From positions 1 to 31,748 of the forward strand of contig JBNGIQ010008848.1 of NCBI GenBank assembly GCA_049999765.1: DNA of 31,748 nucleotides, read 5' to 3'. Positions 8,925-18,500 of the stretch are shown here, one piece after another (position 1 is the first letter of the stretch; each line of letters begins with the position of its first letter). A model generated the notes under the pieces. That model was not told the DNA's origin. It saw only the letters and a program-made list of their open reading frames with translations, and did no database searches. Origin of the DNA: Phaeoceros laevis. Its lineage: Eukaryota > Anthocerotophyta > Anthocerotopsida > Notothyladales. The translations under genes were made by a program, and so were the position numbers.

Positions 8925-10032
8925 GACTTCTAACTCTACTGCAACCTTCTCCTTTTGCTATGCTTTGGTGGCTTGCTCTAACTGGCATCTTCCAAAGTTT
9001 CCTCTTCACTCTTCCAAAGTTTCCTCTTCGCTTGCATTATTCTTGTTGAGTTCCTTCTTCTATTGTATAGCAAGCCTCAACGTCTTCTCTGTAATTTCCC
9101 TGGCAAGGTCTTCGTTTTGTTTCTGAATTTCATGGAAGACAGCGCTGCAGTTTCATGAATCCTTTGGTCAATGTCTCATCAACTGGAACCAAATCTTACC
9201 TCGTGCATCTCCTGCATGCTCGTTCTCCTCTTCTGTTGCAGAATTCGTAAATCCATCTCTTTCGAGAGCTGCTCATTGTGCCCAACCATGCAAATCCTTG
9301 TGTCAGCGATTGTCATGCCCAGTGTTGCCACCTTGTCTCAACCTACGAAAAGAAGCCTTTACCTCGAGCTTTACAAGTTCTAGCCTTTTTCTTTCAGCTT
9401 CAATCTCCCTCTCTTTGGTGTTCAGCTGCTTATGCCGTTCAAGCAGACGTTGCCTCTCCAATCCAAACTTAATAATTCATTGTTTCTTTTCTAGTCAGTG
9501 CAAATCTTGCATTTGTTGCCATTCAATTCTCACATCTTCAAGGCCTCTCGCTTCAACAATTTGCATATTCAACTCTGCAATTCTTCTTCCTTGCTCTACT
9601 GCCTCAATCATATTCCATAGCCCAAAGTATCGAAATAAATTCATTCATTCATAGCCCAAAGTTTTTAGTAGCAACATTTTCCAGCTTGTCGATGGTCTCC
9701 TCAGGTGCTCAAGAGCATCTGAGGAAACAGATGCTCAAGAGCATCTGTTTCCTCAGATGCTCTTGAGCACGCATCTTGTCATCCTCCAGTTGCATCATTG
9801 TCTTGAGGTTAAATTTTCACGCAAGTACTCATCAACCTACCCGGTGAAACATCTCTCTCATCGGCCATTCATATTCTCTCAACCCCACTTGTTCCATTAT
9901 GCAACGGTGCCACCCCCCGCCTAGGGTTTGCCTAGTCGTAGCAGCAGGTGCCGACGCCTCAACGTACAAGGCATGGAAGGGCGCAGGGCTGTGGAGGTTG
10001 CTGACCTCATGCATCTTGGCAGGGCCCAACAA
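8925..10032 (-). pseudogene. Broken coiled-coil protein gene
   Basis: Reading leftward from 10032, a frame starts MLGPAKMHEVSNLHSPAP and ends MEQVGLREYEWPMREMFHRV near 9835. After two stops and a shift the message continues NLKTMMQLEDDKMRAQEHLR (9815-9740), then TIDKLENVATKNFGL (about 9700-9655). From about 9612 it reads MIEAVEQGRRIAELNMQIVE, then EWQQMQDLH, LERQRLLERHKQLNTKEREI, EAERKRLELVKLEVKA, and finally EIQKQNEDLAREITEKTLRL. The heptad-like spacing of Leu, Ile and charged residues over several hundred codons indicates a long coiled coil. Many in-frame stops and several frame changes show decay. It could be a relative of plant SGS3/IDN2-type coiled-coil proteins, but I cannot establish that. 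Confidence 0.4.
9705..9770. repeat. Perfect 66-bp palindrome (31-bp arms, 4-base loop)
   Basis: Left arm 9705-9735 starts GTGCTCAAGAGCATCTGAGG. The loop is CAAG (9736-9739). The right arm 9740-9770 is its exact reverse complement. Read on the minus strand, one arm is in register with the coiled-coil frame (RAQEHLRKQM), so the other arm is an inverted copy of coding sequence, not an independent element. Confidence 0.95.
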
Positions 10033-10139
10033 ACAACAAATGTATCAAACAGTCATGTGTTCAGATTACTCAACCAGGAAATCTTCAGCATATCATGTTA
10101 CCACTTGGATGTCACCCCGATTTTAGGTATTTTTCATGA

Positions 10140-10660
10140 GCTTGGCATGGAGGGGCTGCATCGAAAGCGAAGCTGGCGGGGCTGCGTCTGCACGGCCATG
10201 GCGGGGCCGAGGATGCAGCTGGTGGCACCAGAACCTCCGCCAATAATCCCGGGGTTGCAACAACATATATATGTGAGGAGGAGCTGCCATAGCAGGCCAT
10301 AGCGAGCCAAGGATGCAACTGGTGGCGCGGGGTTGCAGCTGGTCGCACCGCCAGAGCAAGCCAGCAGGCGTGCAGCTGGTGGCGCCGCCATAATAGACCA
10401 TGGCGGGCTGGGGACACAACCTATCTCGCCACTAGGCCGGGGACGCAATTGTTCAATGCGGGGACCAGCTGGTGGCCCCGCATAGCAGGCCATGGCAGGC
10501 TGCGGATGTGGCAGGCCAGTAGGGCGGGTGTGCATCCATCAATGGGCCCGTGGGGAAGCCTTGTGGCAGGCCAATGCAGGCATGTTTGTGGGCGCTTGCG
10601 GCCATGGCAGACTGGCCAGTTCGCCATGGCTCAGCTTGAGCGATGGGCTAGCTTGGCTTG
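10140..10660. repeat. GC-rich degenerate tandem repeats
   Basis: Imperfect units built on GCAGCTGGTGGC(G/A)CC and GGCCATGGCGGGC/GGCCATAGCGAGCC recur at about 10213, 10311, 10332, 10370 and 10468, with variable spacing. Both strands show long open frames only because of the GC-rich repeat. I see no reason to call a protein. Confidence 0.6.
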
Positions 10661-12269
10661 GCTGGAGATCGCCTACTGTGGTGAATGAGTGAGTGGGTGC
10701 GGCGCCTCCGACTGCCTTGTGTCGAACTCTTTCCGCCTCCGAGCTTGACCTGAATTTGGCCTACTTCTTGCTTGCTTCAAGCGGCACTGTCTTTGATCTC
10801 TCCCTCCATACTAGATGTGCCTACTTGTTCGAAGTCCTATTGAAGCCAAGAGTGAAGCCTTGGGGCCCAGGGAGGCGGTAATCATGCATGACATTTGGAA
10901 AATGGAAGCAACCTTGTCGAGGGCATTCTGGAAGGGATCCAACAACATGTGAGATGCCTGGGTCAGGGGATAGAGGCCCACCAGATTTGACAACCTCTGC
11001 AAGTAAAATTTATCTTTGTTGAGGTGAAGTGGGACTCTTTCCGCATGTAATTAAACTAATTCAAGAGCTGCGTTCCTCTGTCTGGTTACAGTTCAAGTTT
11101 GTTTTAGCGCACTTCACCTCATGCTTTCGTTGGGACAAACTTGTGCAGCCCTGGTGTTTTCACCTACTTATGCATTCTTGTACTTCGAAGATGTGTTGTT
11201 TTGCGTGCTTTCGTTGTATGTGAGTCTGTTACACACTGCCTCTTGCATTTACTTCTCAGCGTAAGCATCTCATTGGTACGCAAACATGACTGTTCTTGCG
11301 GCTGTGCAGATTAGACATTGTGTAGGCTGAAATGATGTACTTCTACGCAAACAAGCATATGTCGCACAGTTCTCATTGCAACCTATTATTCGAATATTTT
11401 TGAGCTATTACCATCAGGAAATGAGTCACAAAGTCGGTCCAAGGTTAAAACCTTGTGTGTGGCAGGCTGGCAGCACATTCGTGTATTGCATACATATGTC
11501 TATTATATGTGTAGAGATTTTATAGTATTATACCTTGCCGGTTCCCCATCAAAATACACGAGCTAGCTACAACGTAGCTAGCATGACATGGACTATCCTT
11601 AGCCGGAAAGTTGCGACCAAAATGCAACGCACTAGGGTCCGTTGTCGTTTAGCGTTGCGAATCCGTTGCATAGGGAGCGCAATCCTAGTATTAAATTCAG
11701 CTAGAGGCCAAAATGCCTTGAATGCTTGTTCTGCTGTGGTGTCACCAGTCCAGGTCCTGCGTCAAACAATGCTAAACTAAACTGCCGTTTGTCTGCACTT
11801 CATGATTAGGCCCTAACAGCCCGCGTGGCTAACTACCCACGTGGATATTGTTAAAGCTAACTGACCACGCGGCTAACTATCACGAGGCCAACTACCTAGT
11901 AAGTTGCATTCACACACACAAGCCTTACTACCACACCTAACCTAGCTAGTTACTTGAGCTGGTACCTTAGCTCATAACAAAGCTACAAGAAGCACAACTT
12001 AGAATCAGAAAGACCAATGAGAGAGAGAGTGTGTGTTTGTTTTCAATAGGTTGAAGGCGTTCCAATCAGGACCCCCAATAAAGAAGCACAGAGACAAATC
12101 CAAGAGAGAGGTAACCTTCTGCAAGGGAGAGTTTGTCTGGCTTAGGGCAAGCCTAATCAATATTGTAGGCTATAGGAAGGCAAGGCAAAGCTTAGTTATA
12201 GGTATGTAGGTCCTTTTGCTATAGAGAAGAAAACTGCCTAACCTTGCCTACTTGTGGCGTGTTAACGGC
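10661..12269. other. No gene seen; scattered short repeats
   Basis: No convincing coding frame on either strand; the longest frames are under 82 codons and lack recognisable motifs. At 11820-11905 a degenerate unit (GTGGCTAACTACC, GCGGCTAACTATC, GAGGCCAACTACC) repeats about four times. AGCTAGCTACAACGTAGCTAGC near 11561 is a short palindromic cluster. A (GA)n/(GT)n tract lies near 12019-12040. The region may hold solo LTRs or decayed elements that I cannot delimit. Confidence 0.4.
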
Positions 12270-12848
12270 GTAGGATGGTAACACCCTAGGGCCCTAGTAG
12301 GATTCACAGTTAGGGAACGTGGGTTAGTGATGTGGCAGTTAGGATTTTGACCCAGGTTGGTTGAACCTGGAAGGCGGGTTAGTTTACCTAATCCGGGTTA
12401 GGCCGTTAGGGAAATCTTCCGTTGGTTGGTCGGGATCCGGCCAGGCGGATAGGCCCGGTTCCGTGGCTGAGTCCGGCCCTGCTGGCCGGCTCGGCCACGC
12501 CTATGTAAAGGACCCGAGACGGAAGGGAGGCGGGAGCCAGTTGTGCGGTTTCTGGGAGTTGTTTCGTGGCGCGTACGCCCAGGCATGTTGCTCACGCATG
12601 CAGGGGCCCTGACGGATCGATAGAGCATTGACGGTGGGGCGCGTCGGGCGTGGCCTCACATAGGGGGTGGAAGGGGAGCACTTGCGGGAGCTTGTGTTCG
12701 TCGGAAGCTCCACGAGGGCCATCGGGAGTCCTTCACAAGGTGTCACGGCGTGATATGGGGCACGCCGGCCCTTCGCTGAAGATCGCTACCCAGTGTGCTA
12801 ACAGATCGGGTGATTTGGTGTAAGAATGGACGTTAGTATGGATTGTTG
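12270..12848 (+). repeat. Putative 5' LTR of the gypsy element (left edge uncertain)
   Basis: The right edge is set by the primer-binding site beginning at 12851. The left edge is a guess at TGGTAACACCC (about 12276), which resembles the start of plant gypsy LTRs. The ends do not form a clean TG...CA pair. A TATA-like CTATGTAAAGG at about 12501-12511 could be the LTR promoter, with transcription starting some 30 bp downstream. With no 3' LTR in view the extent cannot be confirmed. Confidence 0.4.
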
Positions 12849-12850
12849 AT

Positions 12851-12863
12851 TGGTATCAGAGCC
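12851..12863 (+). other. Primer-binding site (tRNA-iMet) of the gypsy element
   Basis: TGGTATCAGAGCC is the classic plant retrotransposon primer-binding site, complementary to the 3' end of initiator methionine tRNA. It primes minus-strand DNA synthesis and marks the end of the 5' LTR. Confidence 0.85.
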
Positions 12864-13445
12864 TTCAGGTTGTCAGAATTATAGTCCGCAGTGGCTTGTG
12901 AGTGTGAGAAGGGCAGGGAAGGGACTTGAGGTAGCACGGGGGTCGGGCAAGTTTGGCTGACGTGTTTTCTTACATGCATGACGAGATCAGCTTCATTCTA
13001 ATGCTTCAGTGGGAATGGGGATGAAGGGTGAGATCTAGCGGAAGTTTGAAGTCTTTTGTCACAACTGGGCCCAGATCTGACGGTTAATCAGATCTGTCCT
13101 GTTCCCTCGTCCTGTGCCTTGTCCGGGTGGTGAATTAGTCACATCATCCCTCGTCCTTCCAAGCGTGAAGTTGACAGCTGGGAAGGGGGAGGCCAGCCGG
13201 ACGAAGGATCGACCTGCTGGGCGGAGGCTGCGACACGGGAGCAAGTCCGTGCAGGCAGAAATCGGGCTTGACGAAAGGAGGCCGAAACAAGGTTCTGTTA
13301 GTTGCCTTTTTTGGGTGTGATTGAGTTCGTTTCACGCTCCGTTTGGGGGTGCATGCAAGGACGGACCCAGGGCTGGACATTCTGATCGAAGCGGGCGCGA
13401 TTGGGAGGAGGAGATCGGGTGTCGGAGTGGAAGAAAGCGGCAGCC

Positions 13446-13643
13446 ATGGTGGAACACTTGGCGATGCTACTATGCTTCCTGCATGACGTAGCCCGGTTAC
13501 TCTCGGCACCTTCGGCTGAGGCTTTCGTGGAGGCCATCCGGGAAGAGTTTTGCCTGCTTGCTGCTGACGAAACTAATCCTTGCGACTGCATCCGGCTTGA
13601 ACGCTCATGGACTGTGGTGATTGCTCGTGCACGATCTGACTAA
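13446..13643 (+). CDS. Leader ORF A: 65-residue Cys/His protein, paralogue of ORF B
   Basis: The ATG has a strong context (GCAGCCATGG) and the frame ends TAA. Key residues are E3 H4, C10-F11-x-H13, R17-L18-L19, A21-P22, E29-A30-I31, A39-A40-D41-E42, N44, C46-x-C48, R53 and W55. It lies between the primer-binding site and ORF1 of the gypsy element. ORF B, 67 bp downstream, shares 25 of the first 59 positions with no gap (hand count). Of the 23 shared residues with more than one codon, 15 use a different codon in the two copies, which suggests constraint on protein and not DNA. The C-x2-H plus C-x-C pattern could bind a metal ion; this is inference. The helical, hydrophobic middle suggests a small folded protein. 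No family is recognised. Confidence 0.55.
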   Translation: MVEHLAMLLCFLHDVARLLSAPSAEAFVEAIREEFCLLAADETNPCDCIRLERSWTVVIARARSD

Positions 13644-13710
13644 GGAGTTGGGTGTAGAACGAACTGTAGGTGAGGCGACTATCCGGTGAACGGCCAAGAC
13701 GGGGCTGGGA

Positions 13711-13899
13711 ATGGCGGAGCACACGGCGGTGGTGTTCTGTTTCCGCCATAATCTCATTCGCTTGCTCACAGCTCCTACGGTGGTAAATTTGTTGGAAGCA
13801 ATCGCTGACTTGTTAGAGCTTTGGGCAGCTGATGAGCAAAACCTGTGTAATTGTGTGTTGGAAGATCGGCCGTGGGCCTCCATTGTATACAATCGATAG
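13711..13899 (+). CDS. Leader ORF B: 62-residue Cys/His protein, paralogue of ORF A
   Basis: ATG (GGGAATGG context) to TAG. It keeps all the positions listed for ORF A: E3 H4, C10-F11-x-H13, RLL, AP, EAI, AADE, N44, C46-x-C48, R53 and W55. The C-termini differ after about residue 59. It is in another reading frame from ORF A and in the same frame as ORF1, but four stops (13897 to 13960) separate it from ORF1. This rules out simple read-through fusion. On an LTR-driven transcript it would be one of two upstream ORFs before Gag. It may be a leader-encoded accessory protein or a decayed duplicated Gag-N segment. I cannot name a function. Confidence 0.55.
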   Translation: MAEHTAVVFCFRHNLIRLLTAPTVVNLLEAIADLLELWAADEQNLCNCVLEDRPWASIVYNR

Positions 13900-13962
13900 A
13901 CGGAAAGACGGAGAGGGCAGTGAGACCAGATCTCATACATACAAGATCGTTCATAGGATTGA

Positions 13963-15501
13963 CTGGGGTGTTGGTTGTGTAAGGAGCCGCTGGCGAGACC
14001 AAGGCCTCTGACGCTGTCCCGGCGTCAAGGAAGGGAGGGCAGTCACCTTCACAGCCAGGCGACGGCGAGACGGAGGGCTGTGTTGGCGGCCGAGACAGCC
14101 CGGGCGAGCTCCATCCAGCAAGGGAATACGGTGGCCCGGGAGGTGACCGAAGTGGAGGTTGTTCCGGCTGTGGGTGCTGAGGGACAACTGTCGGCCGGAC
14201 GAGTGGAGGAGTCTGTCCTGTCCAATCTTCAGACAGAGGCGGTGCTTCGGGAAGCGGATCGTGTGCTAGCAAGGGAGGCGAGCCTTAGGAAGGAGGAGCT
14301 AGCAAGGGAGGCGAGCCTTAGGAAGGAGGAGGTGGTATTAGGCTTACCACCGGCTCCGCTAACAGCCGTACCAACCCGACGCAGTTGGGCATCCATCTGT
14401 GACTCCGAGGAGGCGATCTCTTCATATCCATCGGAGTGTACGGGAGGATCGGGTGGAAGCGGAGATTTGTCTCTGTTGGTGCGGTTCGCCGACAGCCAAG
14501 ACGACGCAACCAGTCTGATCACCAGGGTAGGACTTGGAGTAGCCTGGAACTTGGAAGGCAGCGTCAACTATTCTCGGGAAATCCCAATGGAGGACACAGC
14601 GGGGGGATCACGGTCAGTTCCTGCCAATCGGGGTGGCCCGGCTTTCTCCGCCCAAGACGAGCGGGGAGCCAATCCGGCCTCTGGACAGGGGGCGGGATCC
14701 CATGAGGAGGAGGGGGCCGAGGATTTTCAGGCGGGAGAAGACCCGATGCCATGGCGAAGGGGGCGGTCGACCTCGCCAGGGGAGGCCTGGCGGTATCCTA
14801 GGATGGGATTCGGCACCTTCCCAAGTCCCGGGAATCATTGGCGCGGTGGCTATGGCGGCGGTCGGGGCTGGCGGGCAAATTTCGGAGGACGACGGCCGGA
14901 CAGCCCCCTGACTCGTCCACAAGGAGGACGTCGACCCGGTGTTGAGGGGCCGTGGGAGGCTCCATCTGACATGGGAGGCAGTAACCCGCCGATGCGAGAA
15001 GCTGTACCGGAGCCCGGACCTTGGGTACCACGAGAGGGCAGACCTGAGGGAGGAGTCCCGGATCGCAACGTGAGAACTCGGGTGGACAATCCATTACCAG
15101 ATCTGAACAACCTGCAGCCGGGGGTGAATGCCGACGGACAGGTGGTGATCACATCGGAGGAATGGGCGAATTTTACGACAGCATTCCAGATTATGCAGGT
15201 TATGCTCCAGGCGAAGGCCGCGGAGCAACCAGGATTTTCCGGAAGAAACACAGGTATGGAGACCGCTTCCGGGCCTCCCCAGCCCGCAAACGCGGAGGGG
15301 GGGGATCCCACGTCCATTCCCAACACCCCCGTTCGCCACAGGGAACCCATCCAGGGCGATCCCAACCATGGTGGGGGGCGGAATGGCGGAGGCGGCAAAT
15401 CAGGGAAGGGGGTTGGAAACGGGTTGGCGGGAGCCGACCCCAACTCCGGCTGTGGACGCCGGGCACCCCCGGGTCGGAGCGCGGTTTTTCCAGGGACCTG
15501 A
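13963..15501 (+). CDS. Gypsy ORF1: Gly/Arg/Pro-rich Gag N-terminal protein
   Basis: Open frame of about 510 residues following a stop at 13960. No ATG occurs until 14587, so the start is unclear: non-AUG start, splicing or decay are all possible. The order is a charged helical part with a tandem LAREASLRKEE pair (14266-14331), a PTRRSWASICDSEEAISSYP segment, then an acidic part. Next comes an RGG-like region (HWRGGYGGGRGWRANFGGRR near 14840-14900), then Pro/Gly-rich linkers to the stop. RGG-type regions often bind RNA, which would suit a Gag nucleic-acid partner. The frame overlaps the Gag-protease frame (15368 onward). A run of eight G at 15297-15304 is a candidate site for a frame change joining the two. 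Confidence 0.6.
   Translation: MGCWLCKEPLARPRPLTLSRRQGREGSHLHSQATARRRAVLAAETARASSIQQGNTVAREVTEVEVVPAVGAEGQLSAGRVEESVLSNLQTEAVLREADRVLAREASLRKEELAREASLRKEEVVLGLPPAPLTAVPTRRSWASICDSEEAISSYPSECTGGSGGSGDLSLLVRFADSQDDATSLITRVGLGVAWNLEGSVNYSREIPMEDTAGGSRSVPANRGGPAFSAQDERGANPASGQGAGSHEEEGAEDFQAGEDPMPWRRGRSTSPGEAWRYPRMGFGTFPSPGNHWRGGYGGGRGWRANFGGRRPDSPLTRPQGGRRPGVEGPWEAPSDMGGSNPPMREAVPEPGPWVPREGRPEGGVPDRNVRTRVDNPLPDLNNLQPGVNADGQVVITSEEWANFTTAFQIMQVMLQAKAAEQPGFSGRNTGMETASGPPQPANAEGGDPTSIPNTPVRHREPIQGDPNHGGGRNGGGGKSGKGVGNGLAGADPNSGCGRRAPPGRSAVFPGT
14266..14331 (+). repeat. Perfect 33-bp tandem duplication in ORF1
   Basis: 14266-14298 and 14299-14331 are identical. Each encodes LAREASLRKEE, an amphipathic charged helix unit, so the duplication keeps the frame. 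Confidence 0.95.
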
Positions 15502-18500
15502 GAGAACGGGTCCAGCTCGCCAAACCACGTTTGCAGCTAGCTCGGGCGGACAGTCACAGCCCGGACTGGCGGTGAGGAGCGGTGGAGGTCCTCAACGTGG
15601 GGAAGGCATCTCAGGTAGTGGAGGGGCGATTCGGACGGCTGGAGGAAGCCGATCTCCCAGCGTTTGGCAGTCAAGGGTGGTACCACTCCAGATGCCGGCG
15701 GCCCAAGGCACAGTACAGGGGGAGCCGAAGCAAACTGTCAAACTTTCCAAATTCTCGGGCGCCAAAACAGCTACTATGTCCGACGATGCTGAATTCTGGC
15801 TGGAACATCTGGCGTCTGCTGTGCTGATGAACCGTTGGACTTTTGAACAATCATACGCCTGGATCAGCCTCAGTCTGGAACTTCCGGTGTCTCGTTGGTT
15901 CAGCAACAGGGTGCCACATTTCCGGAATCATCCGACAGGTGACGAAGCTGGATGGCATACTTTCTGGACGGAGTTTGAAAGCCGGTTTATTGTGAAGGAC
16001 GTATTCCAGCTTCGTACCATGTTTGAAGGCCGGGTGCAACGACAGCATGAGACAATTTATGCCTATAGTGATGCTGTCTTACATTCGGCTCAACAGCTGT
16101 CCCTGGAGGAAGATTCTAAGGAGGTGATTCGGCAACTCATTAAGGGGCTGTCCAACAGATCGGTACAGAAACGGCTGAGTACTTCCAGACCAACATCTTT
16201 CGAACAAGCAGTTGAGGCCGCCATTGAGTTTGAACAGCAAGTGCTGGCTGAGAAGAAAATAACCCCGGCCAAGGAAGGGCCGAAAGGGGAGGCGGTTGGG
16301 ACAGCAGAGAAGGCAGCCAAAGGAGGAACGAAGGACAAAGTAGAGACGGAATCCTCCACCTCGGCAATGCAACAGTTGACTAAACAGTTGGAGGATTTGC
16401 ATAAACGGGTCACAGGGTTGAGTCAGGTGGTCGGCAAAACAGCTTTGCCGGCTCCATTCCCTGCTCGACGGCCTATGTCCGAGATCAGATGCCGGAAGTG
16501 CAATGAGTTGGGGCATTTTGCCCGAGATTGTCCAAAACCGGGACCCATGCCACCCTCAGGGGCGGGCCGAATGGTACAGTACACGGATGAGGACATCGGC
16601 CAACTCTATGTAGACGAGGACCTGGAGGAGGGAGTCTTTTTGCTCCACAACGTACTGGAAGAAGTGGGTGTGGATTACACCCATCATGAGGAAGATTTCG
16701 TTGGACGGGTGTCGGCATTAGGGTTGTACCAAAAAGATAGCTCGGTTACGAGGTTCGACCCAGGTTGCCACCAACTGACATCGGAGGTCCCGTCGTTTGA
16801 ACCCCACAAGACGTGGGTGCAGATTAAGGATGGACGGGTGCGCCGAGTAGCGGCTCCAGGGGTCCCAACCTCTGAAGGCTCGACCTCAGGGACCTCAAAA
16901 GCCGCGAATTCGACGGACATTGGGACTTCCAAACTCCAGGATTTTCTGGAGGAAGTGGCCAACACTCCGGGGGGAAAACATGTGTTGGATTCTGTGTTCA
17001 GCAGCTCAGCTTTCTCAGTTGCATATGATCCGCAGGCGAAGCCATTGCCAGGGGTGGTTTACTCCCCCTACTACACGGCCTATGTGAAGGGTAGCATTAT
17101 GGGGCAGGACGTGGACTGTTTGGTGGATACAGGTGCCACCATCTCCGTTTTGACAGTGGCGTCGGTGATCAGACTTAACCTGCAGGATGCAGTACAGCCA
17201 ACGAATAAATGCTTCACATCCGCTTCTTCCCATTCGGTACATTCGCAAGGGGAGCTTCCTCAGCTGCCCGTGGATATTGGGGGGGTGATCTGTCTGGTCA
17301 ACTTTTACATCGCTCCTCAGGGAGGTTACGAAATGCTGTTGGGTATGGATGTACTTATGCCAAGAAAAGTGGCCTTGGATTTCAACGACCACACCATGCG
17401 CCTGGCCAAATGTTTGCCGGTTCCAGGTGATGATTATATTGCGTGCAAGAAGGTACCCCTGGACATCCGCAAGGCATGTAAATCTCCAATGCATTTTTTT
17501 CGTCGGTGTGAGTTACACGAGTCTGATGTCTGGCTGGGGTTGGAGGACCCTCAGCCCGTGGGGTCACCATCTTCTGTTAGGTCTTCTCCTCAGACACAGG
17601 AGCTTACTCTTGATGACAACTCTGTTACTTTGGCCAGCCTCTCGGATACAGTCCTACAGGGTTCTTCCACAATCTCCGAGGTACCTGTGGGGATGCCACC
17701 TGACTTGGAGTTGCCCCCTGCGGCTATGCTTCCTTTTGGATTTTCCACCCTGCCAGTGGCTCGTCAGGCGGGCCTCTTCCCAGATGCCTTCCTTACCACT
17801 GGCCCAGCTAGCACTCAGTTTTTTCCTTTCCAGTCTGAGCTCTTGCCCTCTCTCGCTGCTGGGCGGTCTTCCGTCCATTCTGACTCGTTCCTGCAAGAGC
17901 TGGGGGGGCCAGGGGATATGGATGCACAATGGTGGGAGCAAAACATGGTTGGCGAGGACGAAGAAGATGTTATTTCCCGATTTTTGGGTGACCTCAGTGA
18001 GGACATGGACAGTGATGGTACGGGGGTGGACAGTGAAGGTACAGGGGAGCTTGGGCGGACTAGGCAGGCGATTGAAATGGGTTGTTGGAGTTCTGATGAG
18101 GAGGGGGAGGGACTACACGAGGTCAGGGGTGCTGCTCCGGCTACCTCAACCTTGTATGAAGGAACCGACCATATCTCGGAGTGGTTGGAATTAGGGGACC
18201 CAGTTTCAGGAGCTCACGCTCGGCGTGCACCTGCTATGGCCAGGACACACACTCATCTGATTTTTGAACCCGAGGTCTGGAAGGGACGGTCGTCTTATAC
18301 CCAGGATTCTGAGTTCTATACAAGAAATGGAGCTGTAGCTTATTTTTTGCAACATGAAGACCCAGTGTGGTGGAACAATTCTGGGTCCTACGCATGGGGT
18401 CCTTGGAATGCTTGGCAATGGAATGGATGTCGGAGCTTACACAGCAGTCTGATAGAAGGAGGATCACCTGGCTCCTACACTCCAGAAGGGTCGCATAGGG

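Noticed and set aside
9705-9770. Transcription terminator or MITE
   Set aside because: There is no T-run or target duplication, and one arm is plainly coding sequence of the surrounding coiled-coil gene.
10112-10535. Overlapping minus-strand frames of 98 to 133 codons
   Set aside because: All arise from the GC-rich repeat; the residue patterns are repetitive and frame-independent.
10811-11002. 63-codon minus-strand frame (LSNLVGLYPLTQASHMLLDP region)
   Set aside because: It looks somewhat protein-like, but I found no motif or partner segments, and the plus strand is equally plausible.
14229-15443. Long minus-strand Pro-rich frames
   Set aside because: They lie opposite gypsy ORF1; GC-rich Gly/Pro coding sequence opens antisense frames by itself.
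17654-18467. Minus-strand frames within the gypsy linker
   Set aside because: They are shadows of the long plus-strand Gag-protease frame.
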